Both the position numbers and the translations under genes were made by a program. A DNA stretch of 64,000 nt from Pseudomonas sp. LB-090624 (lineage in GTDB: Bacteria > Pseudomonadota > Gammaproteobacteria > Pseudomonadales > Pseudomonadaceae): assembly GCF_003205205.1 (NCBI RefSeq), contig NZ_QJRL01000012.1, forward strand, positions 85,090 to 149,089, given 5' to 3'. The notes below the pieces were generated by a model. The model did no database searches, was not told the DNA's origin, and saw nothing but the letters and a program-made list of their open reading frames with translations. Of this stretch, positions 1 through 10,500 are shown in pieces (position 1 is the first letter of the stretch; the number at the start of each line of letters is the position of its first letter).

Positions 1-162
1 GACGCGGCATACACCCAGAGCCTGGGGATAGGCCAGAGCGCAGCGGTGAGCTATACCGATGCAACCGCCATCAAGCTGCCGGTTTACGGGCGGGTGCAGT
101 TGACCGGCAAGCTCCCGGCAGGGACGTATACCGATGTAGTGCAAGTGACGGTGACCTGGTGA
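1..162 (+). CDS. Spore coat U domain pilus subunit, C-terminal fragment
   Basis: This is the end of a gene that begins before the window; the reading frame is open from base 1 and stops with TGA at 160-162. The 53 visible residues end in a beta-strand pattern (GTYTDVVQVTVTW) typical of the C-terminus of SCPU-domain (spore coat protein U) pilins of Csu-type archaic chaperone-usher pili. That last strand normally takes part in subunit-chaperone or subunit-subunit contacts. A chaperone, an usher and a second SCPU protein follow directly, so this is probably a structural pilin. Which subunit it is (CsuA/B, A or B equivalent) cannot be told from the fragment. Confidence 0.8.
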   Translation, partial: DAAYTQSLGIGQSAAVSYTDATAIKLPVYGRVQLTGKLPAGTYTDVVQVTVTW

Positions 163-201
163 ATGCCAGCGGCACCCAGATAAGTGTCTAAGGAGAGTTT
201 C

Positions 202-978
202 ATGGCGGCAGGCGCGAAGTGGGCGCGTGGGTTGATTGGATTGTTGTGGCTGGCAAGCCAGCCGGCCGGGGCGGCCACCTCGGTGCTGATCTGGCCCATC
301 GACCCGGTGCTGGAGGCCGACCAGAAGGCAGGTGCATTGTGGCTGGAAAACCGTGGCACTGACCCCGCCAACCTGCAGGTGCGGGTTTTCGCCTGGCGCC
401 AGGGTGACTATCAGGAGCAGTTTCAGGCGCAGCGCGAGATTATCGGCAGCCCCCCGGTGGCGAATATCGCTCCCGGGCAAAAGCAGCTTATCCGCCTGAC
501 CCGCACCGGCGCTTCGCCTGCGGGCCAGGAGCAGGCCTACCGCATCATCATCGATGAAATCCCGCCCGCTATTCCCGTCGACAAGGCCGGCCCCGGCACC
601 ACGGCGGCCATCCGCCTGCAGATGCGCTACTCCGTGCCGCTGTTCGTTTACGGCGAGGGCCTGTGGGGCAAGGCGGACCCGGAGGGCAAGCGCAATGCCG
701 AGGGGGTGGGCAAGCCGCAGCTCAGCTGGCGCCCGGTAACGGTGCAGGGCAAGCCCTATGTGGAGCTGCGCAACACCGGCCCGGTACATGCGCGCCTGAC
801 TGACGTGGTGCTGCAGCAAGGCAGCCAGAGCAAACCGCTGGTCGAGGGCTTGCTCGGCTATGTATTGCCGGGCGCCAGCATGCGCTGGCCCGCCCCCGCG
901 GCGACCAATGCCGGCAGCGTGCTCAAGGGCCGGGTGAACGGGCAGAACAGCGCCGACGCTATCCGCCAAGGCCAATGA
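202..978 (+). CDS. Periplasmic pilus chaperone (PapD-like, Csu type)
   Basis: The ATG at 202 is chosen because AAGGAG lies six bases upstream; a GTG at 184 is in frame but lacks a ribosome binding site. The protein is about 258 residues, opens with a hydrophobic signal peptide ending near AGAA, and has the G1-strand region of PapD-like chaperones (the stretch around YRIIIDEIPP) and a second Ig-like domain. Chaperones of this family cap SCPU pilins in the periplasm by donor-strand complementation and deliver them to the usher. It lies between a pilin fragment and the usher gene, and its stop codon precedes the usher start by only a dozen bases, so it is part of one operon. Confidence 0.9.
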   Translation: MAAGAKWARGLIGLLWLASQPAGAATSVLIWPIDPVLEADQKAGALWLENRGTDPANLQVRVFAWRQGDYQEQFQAQREIIGSPPVANIAPGQKQLIRLTRTGASPAGQEQAYRIIIDEIPPAIPVDKAGPGTTAAIRLQMRYSVPLFVYGEGLWGKADPEGKRNAEGVGKPQLSWRPVTVQGKPYVELRNTGPVHARLTDVVLQQGSQSKPLVEGLLGYVLPGASMRWPAPAATNAGSVLKGRVNGQNSADAIRQGQ

Positions 979-990
979 TCCACCGAATGA

Positions 991-3384
991 ATGCTGCGCA
1001 GGGGCCAGGGAGGACCCGGCAATGGTTGGAAACCGTGTGTGAACTGGCTATCGGCGACGACGCGCCGCTGGTGCTTGGGGCTGGCCATGGCCGGCTCCGG
1101 CCTGGCGCTGGCCGACGACCTGCCACCGCCGCCCACGGAGATGGCTGCCATCGCCGACGCCACCCTGTACCTCGACCTGATGGTGAACCAGATGCCCCGG
1201 GCTGAGCTGGTACCCGTGCAGCAACGGGCCGGGCGATTGTACCTGGACAGCGAGGTGCTGCGGGCTGCCGGCGTGTCATTGCCGGGCAACCCCCAGGGAG
1301 AGATAGCGCTGGACGCTGTCAGCGGGCTGCACACCGACTACGACAGCCAGAACCAGCGCCTGCTGTTGCAGGTACCGCCGGCCTGGTTGCCAGACCAGCA
1401 GGTGGGTGAGCGCAGCCTTTACCCGCCCAGCGATGCGCGCAGCAGCTTCGGCGCCTTGTTCAACTACGACCTGTACCTTAACGACACCGATGATGGTGGC
1501 ACCTACCTGGCGGCCTGGAACGAGCTGCGTCTGTTCGACAGCTGGGGCATTTTCTCCAGCACTGGCCAATGGCGCCAGTCGTTCAACGGGGCGCAGGCAG
1601 ACGATTCGCGCCAGGGCTTTCTGCGATACGACACCACCTGGCGGTTCACGGACGAGCAGCGCCTGCTGACCTATGAAGCGGGTGACTTCGTGACCGGTGC
1701 CTTGCCCTGGACCAGCTCGGTGCGCGTCGGCGGTTTGCAACTGTCGCGTGACTTTGCCGCGCGGCCCGACCTGGTCACCTACCCATTGCCGGCGTTTGCC
1801 GGCGAGGCGGCGGTGCCGACCTCGCTCGACCTGTTCATAAACGGCTACAAGTCCAGCTCCGCCGAGCTGCAGCCAGGCCCCTACACGCTGACCAACGTGC
1901 CGTTCATCAACGGTGCGGGTGAAGCGGTGGTGGTCACCACCGATGCCCTTGGTCGACAGGTGTCGACCACCTTGCCGTTCTACGTCACCAGTAGCCTGTT
2001 GCAGAAAGGCCTGTCGGATTACTCGGTCGCAGCCGGTAGCCTGCGTCGCGATTATGGCGTGCGTGACTTCGGCTACGGGCCGGGCGTTGCATCGGCCAAC
2101 CTGCGTTACGGCGTGAGCGATACGTTCACCCTGGAAACCCATGCCGAGACCGCTGAGTCGCTGATGCTTGGAGGCCTGGGCGGCAACATGCGGCTGGGCA
2201 ACTTCGGCGTGCTCAATGCCGCACTCGCACAAAGCCAGTTCGACGGCGACAAAGGCCACCAGGTCGCGCTCGGCTACCAGTACAACAGCCAGCGCATCGG
2301 CTTCAGTTACCAGCGCCTGCAACGCCACGGTGATTATGCCGACCTGACCCGCGTCGATACCCCGGACATGCAGCTGAGCAAAAGCAGCGAGCAGGTCACC
2401 CTCAGCCTCAACCTCAACGAATATGGCAACATCGGCGCGGGCTACTTTGACGTGCGCGCAGGGGACGGTACGCGCACCCGGCTGATCAACCTGAGCTACA
2501 GCAGGCCGCTGTGGGGCAATAGCAGCGTCTACCTGTCAGCCAACCGCGAAGTCGGTGACAGCCAGTGGGCGGTGCAGGCGCAACTGGTGATTCCGTTCGA
2601 CACCCACGGCACGTTGGCTTTGGGCATGGAGCGCAGCAACACAGGTGAAACCCTGCAGCGGGTCAACTACAGCCGTGCAGTGCCGGTGGGCAGTGGTGTC
2701 GGCTACAACCTGGGTTATGCCGCCGGCAGTGACCGTGATGCCTATCGCCAGGCCGATGTCACCTGGCGCCTGCAGTCGGTTCAGTTGCAGGCCGGTGTAT
2801 ACGGCAGCAGCGGCGAGATGACGCGTTGGGCCGACGCCAGTGGCTCGCTGGTGTGGATGGATGCCGGCTTGTTTGCCGCTAACCGCATCGACGATGCGTT
2901 CGTGGTGGTCAGCACCGACGGTTACGCCAACGTGCCGGTGCGCTACGAAAACCAGGAGGTTGGTCGCACCGATGCCGGCGGCCACTTGCTGGTGCCCTAT
3001 AGCAGTGGCTATTACCGGGGCAAATATGAGATCGACCCGATGGACCTGCCGCCGGATGTCCTTGCGCCGCAGGTGGAACAGCGTGTGGCAGTGCGCCGGG
3101 GCAGCGGCTATCTGCTGGAGTTCCCGCTCAGGCGCGTGCTGGCGGCCAGCATCGAACTGGTAGACGCCAACCAGCAACCCCTCAAGCTGGGCAGCCGCGT
3201 CACCCATGAGCAAAGCGGTAGCCAGGCAGTGGTCGGTTGGGATGGCCTGGTGTACCTGGAAAACCTCTCACCGCAGAACCGCCTGCAGGTCGAAGTCGAG
3301 GGAGGCGGGCATTGCCAGGTGTCCTTCGACTTGCCCGAGGCCGAAGGCTCGATCCCGCTGATCGGCCCACTGGTGTGCAGATGA
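991..3384 (+). CDS. Outer-membrane pilus usher (FimD/PapC family, Csu type)
   Basis: This 797-residue protein is the assembly platform that receives chaperone-subunit complexes, polymerises them and secretes the pilus through its 24-strand barrel. A signal peptide ends around GLALADD, after a somewhat long basic N-terminus. Usher features seen are an N-terminal domain binding chaperones, a long barrel rich in alternating aromatic/glycine strands, a plug region around residues 270-330 (DLFINGYKSSS, TLPFYVTS) and a C-terminal domain ending in the Cys pair region QVSFDL to LVCR. ATG at 991 is the first start in frame; the ATG at 975 is in a different frame. The stop codon overlaps the next gene's ATG (ATGA). 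Confidence 0.92.
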   Translation: MLRRGQGGPGNGWKPCVNWLSATTRRWCLGLAMAGSGLALADDLPPPPTEMAAIADATLYLDLMVNQMPRAELVPVQQRAGRLYLDSEVLRAAGVSLPGNPQGEIALDAVSGLHTDYDSQNQRLLLQVPPAWLPDQQVGERSLYPPSDARSSFGALFNYDLYLNDTDDGGTYLAAWNELRLFDSWGIFSSTGQWRQSFNGAQADDSRQGFLRYDTTWRFTDEQRLLTYEAGDFVTGALPWTSSVRVGGLQLSRDFAARPDLVTYPLPAFAGEAAVPTSLDLFINGYKSSSAELQPGPYTLTNVPFINGAGEAVVVTTDALGRQVSTTLPFYVTSSLLQKGLSDYSVAAGSLRRDYGVRDFGYGPGVASANLRYGVSDTFTLETHAETAESLMLGGLGGNMRLGNFGVLNAALAQSQFDGDKGHQVALGYQYNSQRIGFSYQRLQRHGDYADLTRVDTPDMQLSKSSEQVTLSLNLNEYGNIGAGYFDVRAGDGTRTRLINLSYSRPLWGNSSVYLSANREVGDSQWAVQAQLVIPFDTHGTLALGMERSNTGETLQRVNYSRAVPVGSGVGYNLGYAAGSDRDAYRQADVTWRLQSVQLQAGVYGSSGEMTRWADASGSLVWMDAGLFAANRIDDAFVVVSTDGYANVPVRYENQEVGRTDAGGHLLVPYSSGYYRGKYEIDPMDLPPDVLAPQVEQRVAVRRGSGYLLEFPLRRVLAASIELVDANQQPLKLGSRVTHEQSGSQAVVGWDGLVYLENLSPQNRLQVEVEGGGHCQVSFDLPEAEGSIPLIGPLVCR

Positions 3385-4349
3385 AGCCCGCCTGGCGTGT
3401 GATGTGGGCCTGTGCGTTGCTGCTGTGCGCGGGCTCGGCCTGGGCAAAGTGTGCGGTGGTGGCTACTGCGCCGGTGCTGTTTGGGTCACTCAATTCGACC
3501 CAGGTGCGCTCCACGGTACAGACGGGCTCCACCACCAACGCAGGCCTGCAGTGCAACGGTACCGTGCTGAGCGTACTCAGCGCCACCGACTCGTTCAAGC
3601 TCACTGTGCTGCCCGCCACGGGAGGTCTGGTAGGGCCAACCGGCGATGTCATCCCTTACACCCTGTATGCCGATTCATCCACCAACTTTCCGATTACCCG
3701 CAATGTGGCGTTCGAGTTCGGCCGTACCGGTATCCTCGACTTGCTCGGGCTGCTCGGCGGCACGCCGAAGACCGTGCCGTTGTACATCCGCACGCAGGTT
3801 GGCAGCAACGTCGCGGCAGGCCTGTATCAGGAAACCTTGAGCCTGGGCTGGTCGTGGAACTACTGTGAAGGGATTGCCATCGGGGGGCTTTGCATCGGGC
3901 GGGACACTGGCGCGGGTACACAAAGCCTCACGGTGAGCCTGACGGTGACCAACGACTGCCAGATCACCACACCGAACATAAGCTTTGGCAGCGCGCCGGT
4001 GGTGGCGGGGTTCGCTACGGTGAGCCAGAGCCTGAGCGTATCGTGCACCAAGGGTAGCAACTACACCGTGGGGCTGGATGATGGGTTGAACGTGGCCAGC
4101 GGGCGACGACGGATGAAATCCACGGCCAACAACTACCTGGCGTACGACATTTTCAAAAGTGCCGGGGCCGTGCGCTGGGGGGCTTCGGGAGCGGCACGGC
4201 GTGCCAGCAGTGATGCGGATGTGAACCCGGGAGCAGGTACTGGCACGGGAAGCCAGGTGTTCAACTACAACGCCAGGGTCTACACCGACCAGGCCACGCC
4301 GCCGGCGGCGAGCTATACCGACAGCGTTGTTCTGGATGTGCAGTTCTGA
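3381..4349 (+). CDS. Two-domain SCPU pilus tip adhesin (CsuE-like)
   Basis: The start at 3381 overlaps the usher stop (ATGA) and gives a clear signal peptide ending in AGSAWA. The 322-residue product carries two SCPU domains: the first starts with KCAVV, the second with NDCQITTPNISFG and ends in YTDSVVLDVQF. In Csu systems the last gene encodes a two-domain tip subunit that contacts surfaces, so a role in attachment and biofilm formation is likely. Paired cysteines in each domain suggest disulfides formed in the periplasm. It is the last gene of the operon; a convergent carboxypeptidase gene follows after about 130 bases with no clear terminator. Confidence 0.88.
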   Translation: MKPAWRVMWACALLLCAGSAWAKCAVVATAPVLFGSLNSTQVRSTVQTGSTTNAGLQCNGTVLSVLSATDSFKLTVLPATGGLVGPTGDVIPYTLYADSSTNFPITRNVAFEFGRTGILDLLGLLGGTPKTVPLYIRTQVGSNVAAGLYQETLSLGWSWNYCEGIAIGGLCIGRDTGAGTQSLTVSLTVTNDCQITTPNISFGSAPVVAGFATVSQSLSVSCTKGSNYTVGLDDGLNVASGRRRMKSTANNYLAYDIFKSAGAVRWGASGAARRASSDADVNPGAGTGTGSQVFNYNARVYTDQATPPAASYTDSVVLDVQF

Positions 4350-4480
4350 CGCAAGTCCCGGCGGCCACGATCCGCGTACCTGGTGAGAACTGCCTTGTCC
4401 TGCCGGCCCGATCACCGCCTCCCCTGCACAGAGCCAGCGGAGCAAGGCAACGGTGCCCAAATTGACTGCGCTAGGCGCGT

Positions 4481-5629
4481 TCAGCGCAAGTCGCCAACCA
4501 TCTTCGCCAGGGTCTCCAGCACCGCCCCGGCCAGTGCCTTCGAACGTGCCCCAGACCAGCCGGTAACGGTATCAGGCGCGTCATCATGGTCCTTGAACGG
4601 CATTTCAAGGGTGAGCGACAGGCAGTCATGTGCCATACCGACGGCATTGCAAGCCAGGGTCGTGTTTGCCTGCCCGGGTTCGTCGCGGGTATAGCCGTGC
4701 ACCGTCTGGAAGTCGCGCGTCACGCTGCACAGCGTACTGCGGAACTGCTCTTCGAGGTTTGCCAGCCGTGGTGTGTAGCCCGGGTTGCCCTCGCAGGCGG
4801 CGGTGAACACATGCGGGATTTCTTCGTCGCCATGCACGTCGATGAACGCATCCACCCCGTACTGTTTCATCTGTGCCTGGGCGAAGAATACTTCCGGGCT
4901 GAGTTCGACGCTGGCGTCCTGCCAGGCGCGGTTGAGGTCCTTGCCCTTGAAATTGGTGCGCAGGTGGCCGAGGAAGGCGCCGTCGGGGTTCATGTTGGGG
5001 ATGAGGTACAGATCCGCCTTGGCCAGCAGTTGCCGGACCACCGCATCGTTGGCCTGCAGGCGGTCGATTACCCCTTCCATGAACCATTCCGCCATGTGCT
5101 CGCCCGGGTGCTGCTGGGCGATCAGCCACAGCTTGCGCTTGCCATCGGCACCGTCACCGGCCCGCAGCAGGGGAATGTCCCGGCCCTGCACGCTGCGGCC
5201 GCTGGCCAGCAATGTGACGCCGGGCAACTGCCGGGCGCGCTCGATCAGCTGGTTGTGGCGGGCGCGGGGGTAGGGCTCGAAGTAGGCGAACCAGATTTGC
5301 GGCTGTTCGGCCTTCACTTCGAACGACAGCGCCGTGCCGTCGAACTGGCTGGGCACGCGGAACCAGTTTTGCTGGTCGTAGCTGGCTACGGCGTTGTAGC
5401 CACTCCAGGCGTTCTTGTAAGAAGAACCTGAGGCGTTGTCCAGGCTGAAGCGATGGACCTGCCCCGGCGTCAGTCCGCTGACCTTGAAGTGGAACCACTG
5501 GTAGTGGCCGCTGTGGGTATCCGGGCGGATTGCCAGACGCACCTGGGCGGGGTTGCTGGCATCCAGGACCTGGATGTTGCCGGAGTCGAAATCGCAGTCT
5601 ATCTGCAGGGGGGACAGCGTCACGGTCAT
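4481..5629 (-). CDS. M14-family zinc carboxypeptidase (cytosolic carboxypeptidase-like)
   Basis: A 382-residue protein with an N-terminal beta-rich domain (about 1-125) and a C-terminal M14 carboxypeptidase domain, the arrangement of the CCP/AGBL subfamily. Zinc ligands expected for the family are visible: HPGE (His174, Glu177) and the His of DVHGD (His266); the general-base Glu is in LEMPFKD (Glu342). There is no signal peptide, so it should act in the cytoplasm. Eukaryotic relatives trim glutamate or tyrosine from tubulin; the substrate of the bacterial enzymes is not settled. It is monocistronic and convergent with the pilus operon. The family is certain; the substrate is unknown. Confidence 0.9.
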   Translation of the reverse strand: MTVTLSPLQIDCDFDSGNIQVLDASNPAQVRLAIRPDTHSGHYQWFHFKVSGLTPGQVHRFSLDNASGSSYKNAWSGYNAVASYDQQNWFRVPSQFDGTALSFEVKAEQPQIWFAYFEPYPRARHNQLIERARQLPGVTLLASGRSVQGRDIPLLRAGDGADGKRKLWLIAQQHPGEHMAEWFMEGVIDRLQANDAVVRQLLAKADLYLIPNMNPDGAFLGHLRTNFKGKDLNRAWQDASVELSPEVFFAQAQMKQYGVDAFIDVHGDEEIPHVFTAACEGNPGYTPRLANLEEQFRSTLCSVTRDFQTVHGYTRDEPGQANTTLACNAVGMAHDCLSLTLEMPFKDHDDAPDTVTGWSGARSKALAGAVLETLAKMVGDLR

Positions 5630-5829
5630 GTGCCGGGCTCCTTTGCGGGCATTGTTTCAGGGGTACTGTACACGCCTTGTCCGGGATGCTGCGCAACTAG
5701 TGGTTTGCGTTTTTTGTCTGGGCGATGCGGCAGGGCGGCGCCGTTGCGTTCAGTTGAGCCGTGACGCACGCGGCGAGAGGGCCGCTGGAAAGCGCATTGC
5801 CAGTGGCCGACGAGGTGGACTCAGCGACG

Positions 5830-6294
5830 TCACAACCCAAGCTCACTGAGCCCTGGATGATCATCCGGGCGTCGCCCCAACGGCCAGTGGAACTTGCGCT
5901 CGGTTTCGCTGATGGGGTGTTCGTTGATGCTGGAATGGCGGTTGTGCATCAGCCCGTCTTCGACAAACTCCCAGTTCTCGTTGCCATAGGCACGGAACCA
6001 CTGGCCGCTGTCGTCGCGGTACTCGTAGGCGTAGCGCACGGCAATGCGATTACCAGTGAATGCCCACAGCTCCTTGATCAGGCGGTATTCCAGTTCGTGG
6101 TTCCATTTACGGGTCAGAAACGCCTCGACCTCGCTACGGCCACGGGGGAACTCCGCACGGTTCCGCCAGACCGTGTCAGGGGTGTAGGCGAGCGCGACCT
6201 TGGCCGGGTCGCGGCTGTTCCAGCCATCTTCGGCCAAGCGTACTTTTTCGATGGCGCTTTCGCGGGTGAAAGGCGGCAGAGGTGGGCGGGGCAT
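5830..6294 (-). CDS. DUF1348 protein, NTF2-like fold
   Basis: A 154-residue protein; the ATG at 6294 is chosen because AGGAG lies just upstream (cctTAGGAGtagccc), although the frame stays open further. Characteristic stretches include [19 protein letters not shown], the Trp/Arg-rich middle ([19 protein letters not shown]) and [12 protein letters not shown] near the end. This matches the DUF1348 branch of the SnoaL/NTF2-like superfamily, small cone-shaped proteins with a hydrophobic pocket. No biochemical role is established. It lies about 200 bases downstream of an aldo/keto reductase on the same strand, possibly co-transcribed. Confidence 0.85.
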   Translation of the reverse strand: MPRPPLPPFTRESAIEKVRLAEDGWNSRDPAKVALAYTPDTVWRNRAEFPRGRSEVEAFLTRKWNHELEYRLIKELWAFTGNRIAVRYAYEYRDDSGQWFRAYGNENWEFVEDGLMHNRHSSINEHPISETERKFHWPLGRRPDDHPGLSELGL

Positions 6295-6502
6295 TGGGCT
6301 ACTCCTAAGGGGTGAAGGGTAGGTAGGAGGGTAGTAGCTGAATGCCTGGGCGAGAATGCCCGGACCGGGGACTTCACAATTTCGCCAGGTGCAACGGTGG
6401 CGCAGCGTACGGTTCAACGGGCCTGTGCCTGCCGGCCGCAGGGGTGGGCAATGTGGGGGCGGTTCTGACACCAACCCCCGGCTGCTGGTGACTGCGCGAG
6501 TG

Positions 6503-7306
6503 TCAATCCCACGCGGGGGCGAGGCCATCCGGGCTGACTTCGCGGCCATTGCGTTCAAGCGTGGCGATGCGAGCCATGTCGTCAGGGTCTAGCTTCAAGC
6601 CAATGGCAAGCAGGTTGCTGGCCAGGTTTTCGCGCTTGGTCGACGACGGAATTACCGCATAGCCCAGTTGCAGGGCCCAGGCCAGGGCAACCTGGGCGAC
6701 GGTCGCCTTGTGCTTGTCGGCTATTTCACCCAGTACCGGGTCGTTCAGCACCTTGCCGTAGGCCAGGGTCATGTATGAGGTAACGGTAATGCCTTGTTCC
6801 TTCAGGAAGCCAGCCAGCTTGCTGTTCTGCAGGTACGGGCTGAGCTCGATCTGATTGGTGGCAATTTCGCCCTTGCCAACCACTTCGATGGCCTGGCGAG
6901 TCAGTGCGATGTTGAAATTGGACACGCCAATCTGGCGGGTCAGGCCCAGCGTCTTCGCTTCGGCCAGTGCGGTCATGTATTCCGGCAACCCTACGCCATT
7001 GCCTGGGGCTGGCCAATGGATCAGCAGCAGGTCGACATAGTCGGTGCGCAGTTTCTTCAGGCTTTCGCGCAGGCTCGGGATCAGCTTGTCCGCCGCGTAG
7101 TTGTCGACCCAGATCTTGGTGGTGATGAAAAGCTCGCTGCGCGGTACACCGCTTTCAGCGATGGCTTGGCCGACTTCAGCTTCATTCTTGTAGATCTGTG
7201 CGGTGTCGATGGCCCGATAGCCCAGCTCAAGGGCCGATTTGACCGAGTCGATGACGGTTTGGCCAGTGAGTCGGAAGGTACCGAGGCCGAAGGAAGGAAC
7301 GCTCAT
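6503..7306 (-). CDS. dkgB: Aldo/keto reductase, 2,5-diketo-D-gluconate reductase B-like
   Basis: The ATG at 7306 follows a good Shine-Dalgarno (CAGGAGT) and gives 267 residues, the usual DkgB length. The AKR catalytic tetrad is visible: Asp and Tyr in [13 protein letters not shown], Lys in FITTKIW, His in LLLIHWP. The C-terminal NADPH-binding region ([14 protein letters not shown]) is typical. The family reduces 2,5-diketogluconate and other small carbonyls such as methylglyoxal with NADPH in the cytoplasm; Pseudomonas ketogluconate metabolism makes the first role plausible. The symbol rests on length and motifs only, and a general detoxifying role is equally possible. Confidence 0.85.
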   Translation of the reverse strand: MSVPSFGLGTFRLTGQTVIDSVKSALELGYRAIDTAQIYKNEAEVGQAIAESGVPRSELFITTKIWVDNYAADKLIPSLRESLKKLRTDYVDLLLIHWPAPGNGVGLPEYMTALAEAKTLGLTRQIGVSNFNIALTRQAIEVVGKGEIATNQIELSPYLQNSKLAGFLKEQGITVTSYMTLAYGKVLNDPVLGEIADKHKATVAQVALAWALQLGYAVIPSSTKRENLASNLLAIGLKLDPDDMARIATLERNGREVSPDGLAPAWD

Positions 7307-7509
7307 GGGCTTACTCCTGGGAAGTGGGGTTGAATCCTTTAGCAGCCAGTGTGCAGGTTCGCAGGCCATCGAATAAGCGGCTGCTGCGTCAAAGTCCTTT
7401 GACCTGCGGGCAAGAATCGCGTTTCACCCAGGCCTTCATTACATAAGTATGGCCAGAACAGGGTGAGACCTTGGTCAGCTAACGCTTTTATCAAGCGGAC
7501 ACACTGCCC

Positions 7510-10500
7510 ATGATTCCTTCTGTGATACCTGCCGACTCCATCGATGCGCTGATTGCCAGTCATCTGCCGGGTTGGGTAACGCGCGCTCGCGTCGAACACC
7601 TGACACTATTGCGCGCAGCTTCATTGCGTCAGCAGCGGGCGCAGGAACAACTCCACGCCAGGTTGCAGGCGCTCGAGCCTCTGGATGAATTCGCCGAAGC
7701 GCTGCTCAAAAGTGCGCTCGCGGCGCGCTCCATCACACAGGTAGATCTACGCCTGGCCCGGGTCCGGCTGGTGACTCTGCGGCCAAATCCGCCGATATCG
7801 CCTGCTTTGCCATCCTCCTCGACCCGGGTCGAAAGTACCCAGTCGCTGCTTTCGGCGGCACTGCACAATTTCCACGAAAATGAAACGCGACCGGGCTGGT
7901 TCGCCACAGGGTCACAGCTGGTCAATGCGACTGGAAAGAGGCTGCCATTGAGCGTTGAGGTATTCGCCCAGCTCTGTCGCAGCCTCGATATCGGTCGACA
8001 TTATCAACGCCATCTGCAATCGCAGCTGGAAACCGAAAGCATGGCCGGGGGGCAGGTCGAGGCCATCATGGAGGAGGCATTGAGCGCCAGGCTGGAGCTT
8101 GACGCGGTTGTCGCCAGGGTCAAGGGCGACATTGACGAGTTGACGTATCAGCGTATCCGCCACGTTGTCGACGCAGCGTCAGGGCCTGCCGAGGACACCG
8201 TTGTGAGGTGCCACACCCTGAGGCTGCTGGGCAAGAAGATCATTGGCGCACTGGCGATCGAAGTGCGTCAGAACGCCCGTCTGGTTGGCGTTATCGCATG
8301 GTTGCCTGAGGACCGGTACGCCGCGGTGAGCTGGCATGCCAACTGGGAACTGTTGTACCTGACGCTGGGTGTGCGCATGCGTGACGAAGCGTATCGTCAG
8401 TTCTTTCAGCGCTTTGTCGCAGAGCGGGACCGCGTTGCTTTCTACACGGCCCTGAACGCGCTGCTGAAGCAGGGCAATACTGTTTTACCGCTCGAGCTGG
8501 ATGGCCGCTGCTTTGCGGTCGAAGGCGACGTGTTCACCGCGCTGCGCAAAGCGCTGCTCGACAAGATGCTGGATGATGCACGGGTATTGGCGGTATCAAC
8601 GGAGGATGAGGATATCGCCGACCGCCAGGCACGTCTGCAAGGTTATCTTGACTTGGGGCTCAGCGTGGCAGGCCTGGCAGCGCTGTTTGTCCCCGGGTTG
8701 GGCCAGGCCATGCTCGGGCTCACGGTCGCGCAGTTGGCGGGCGAAGTGTACGAGGGGTACCAGGACTGGCAGTTGGGTGATCGCAATGCTGCCTTGGGCC
8801 ACCTGTTCAACGTGGCGGAAACGGGGGCGACAGGGGCGTTGACGGCTGCGGGGGCGGCGGCACTCGGCAAGCTCGCCCAGCGCGTGGCACGCGTGGATGC
8901 GCTGGTGCCGGTACGCCTGGCGGATGGCCAGTTGCGTCTGTGTGATCCGGATTTGCCAGGCTACCAGCTAGCGGGCATCGACCTGACGGCAGGGCAGGCC
9001 ATCAATGAAAATGGCCGTTCGCTGAGGCGCCTGCACGATGCCGTGTATGAGGTAAGTGAAGGCGACGATGGAGCATGGCGGATTCATCACCCGTCCAGGC
9101 CGGGGGCCTATCTACCTGCACTCGAGCACAATGGTGCCGGGGGATGGGTGCATGAGTTCGAGCAACCCCAGCGCTGGCAGGACGCCGCCTACATGGTTCG
9201 CCGTCTTGCCAGCCGCACAGCGGCTGTTTCCGACGAGGCGGCAGCCTTTGCCTTGCAGGTTACCGGTTACGGCGCTGACCAGCTGCGCCGGTTGGTTCTG
9301 GAGAGCGCCGCGCCCCCGGCGCGTTTGCTCGATGCCATCGAGCGCTGGCACCTGCACGATGAGTTGCCGACTCTGCGGGGTGAGGCATTCGAGGAAGTGT
9401 TCAACGAGCGGCAGGTCAACCCGAACGCTGCGGACCAGGTGCTGATGCGCGACTTCCCTGGCCTTTCCCATCGCTGCGCACGAGAAATTGTCGAGCACGC
9501 CAACAGTGTCGAGCTCGAGCGCCTGAATGATGCGGGACGGGTGCCGCTTACCCTGGCGGAGCGAGCACGTTGGGCCGTACGTGACAGCCGGATTGATCGC
9601 GCCTTGGCAGGGTTGCGTCAGCCTGCTGCGGTAAATGCTGACACCGAAAAGCTCGTGCAGGGCGGGGTGGGCGATGCCCTTGCCGAGCGGGAGGCGGCGG
9701 CCCGAATGATTGGTCTGGCCCCGGTGGGGCAAGGCGTTCGCCCCCCTTTGCGGTTGTTCGATGGGCGCTTGGGCTACCCGCTCAGTGGCCACCTGTCGGG
9801 GACCCGCCAGGCACTGCGGCGCACCTTGAATCATGTGTTCCCGCTGATGACCGGTGAAGCGTTGCAGGCATACCTGCAAGACCTGGCTCGGCAGGGTGTA
9901 GAGCCGTGGAACCATGTCAGTCAGCTGTTACAGGCCAAGGCCAGCCTCAAGCAGGCATTGCACGCCTGGCGGAGTGAGCCAGGGCTGAACCTGGTTCGCC
10001 GCTGGCGCCGGATCAAGGTTGCCAGGCGCATCATGATGAGCTGGCAGCGCGCGACGCCGGGTGATGTAGCGGGTGATTACCACCTGACCATCGTGGGTGA
10101 GCGAGTGGGCAATCTGCCGGCCTTGCCTGAGAATGTGTCTTTCGACCACATCACACACCTCACATTGCGCGATATGCGGGCGACGAGCGTCGAGGCGGGT
10201 TTCCTGGTTCGCTTCAGCAAGGTGCGTAACCTGGATTTGCGGGGCAACCAGCTGACCCGGCTTCCGGCTGGCATCGAGCAACTGGGCGAATTGCGAAACC
10301 TGCGCCTTGCTGACAACCAGATCGTACTGACCCGCGACGACAACCTGCGCTTCAGCCAGCTCGAGGGGCTACGCCGCCTCGAGTTGAACGGTAACCCGGT
10401 AGGCTTGCTGCCGCCATTGGCATCGTTCCCGATGATGCGCCGGTTGTCCTTGCGCAACACCGGGCTGGGCGAATTGCCTGTCGACCTGGCCAGGCACGGC

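Noticed and set aside
975..1205. ATG at 975 overlapping the chaperone stop as usher start
   Set aside because: It is in another frame from the usher and ends after 76 codons; the usher frame begins at 991 and has its own signal peptide. No frameshift is needed.
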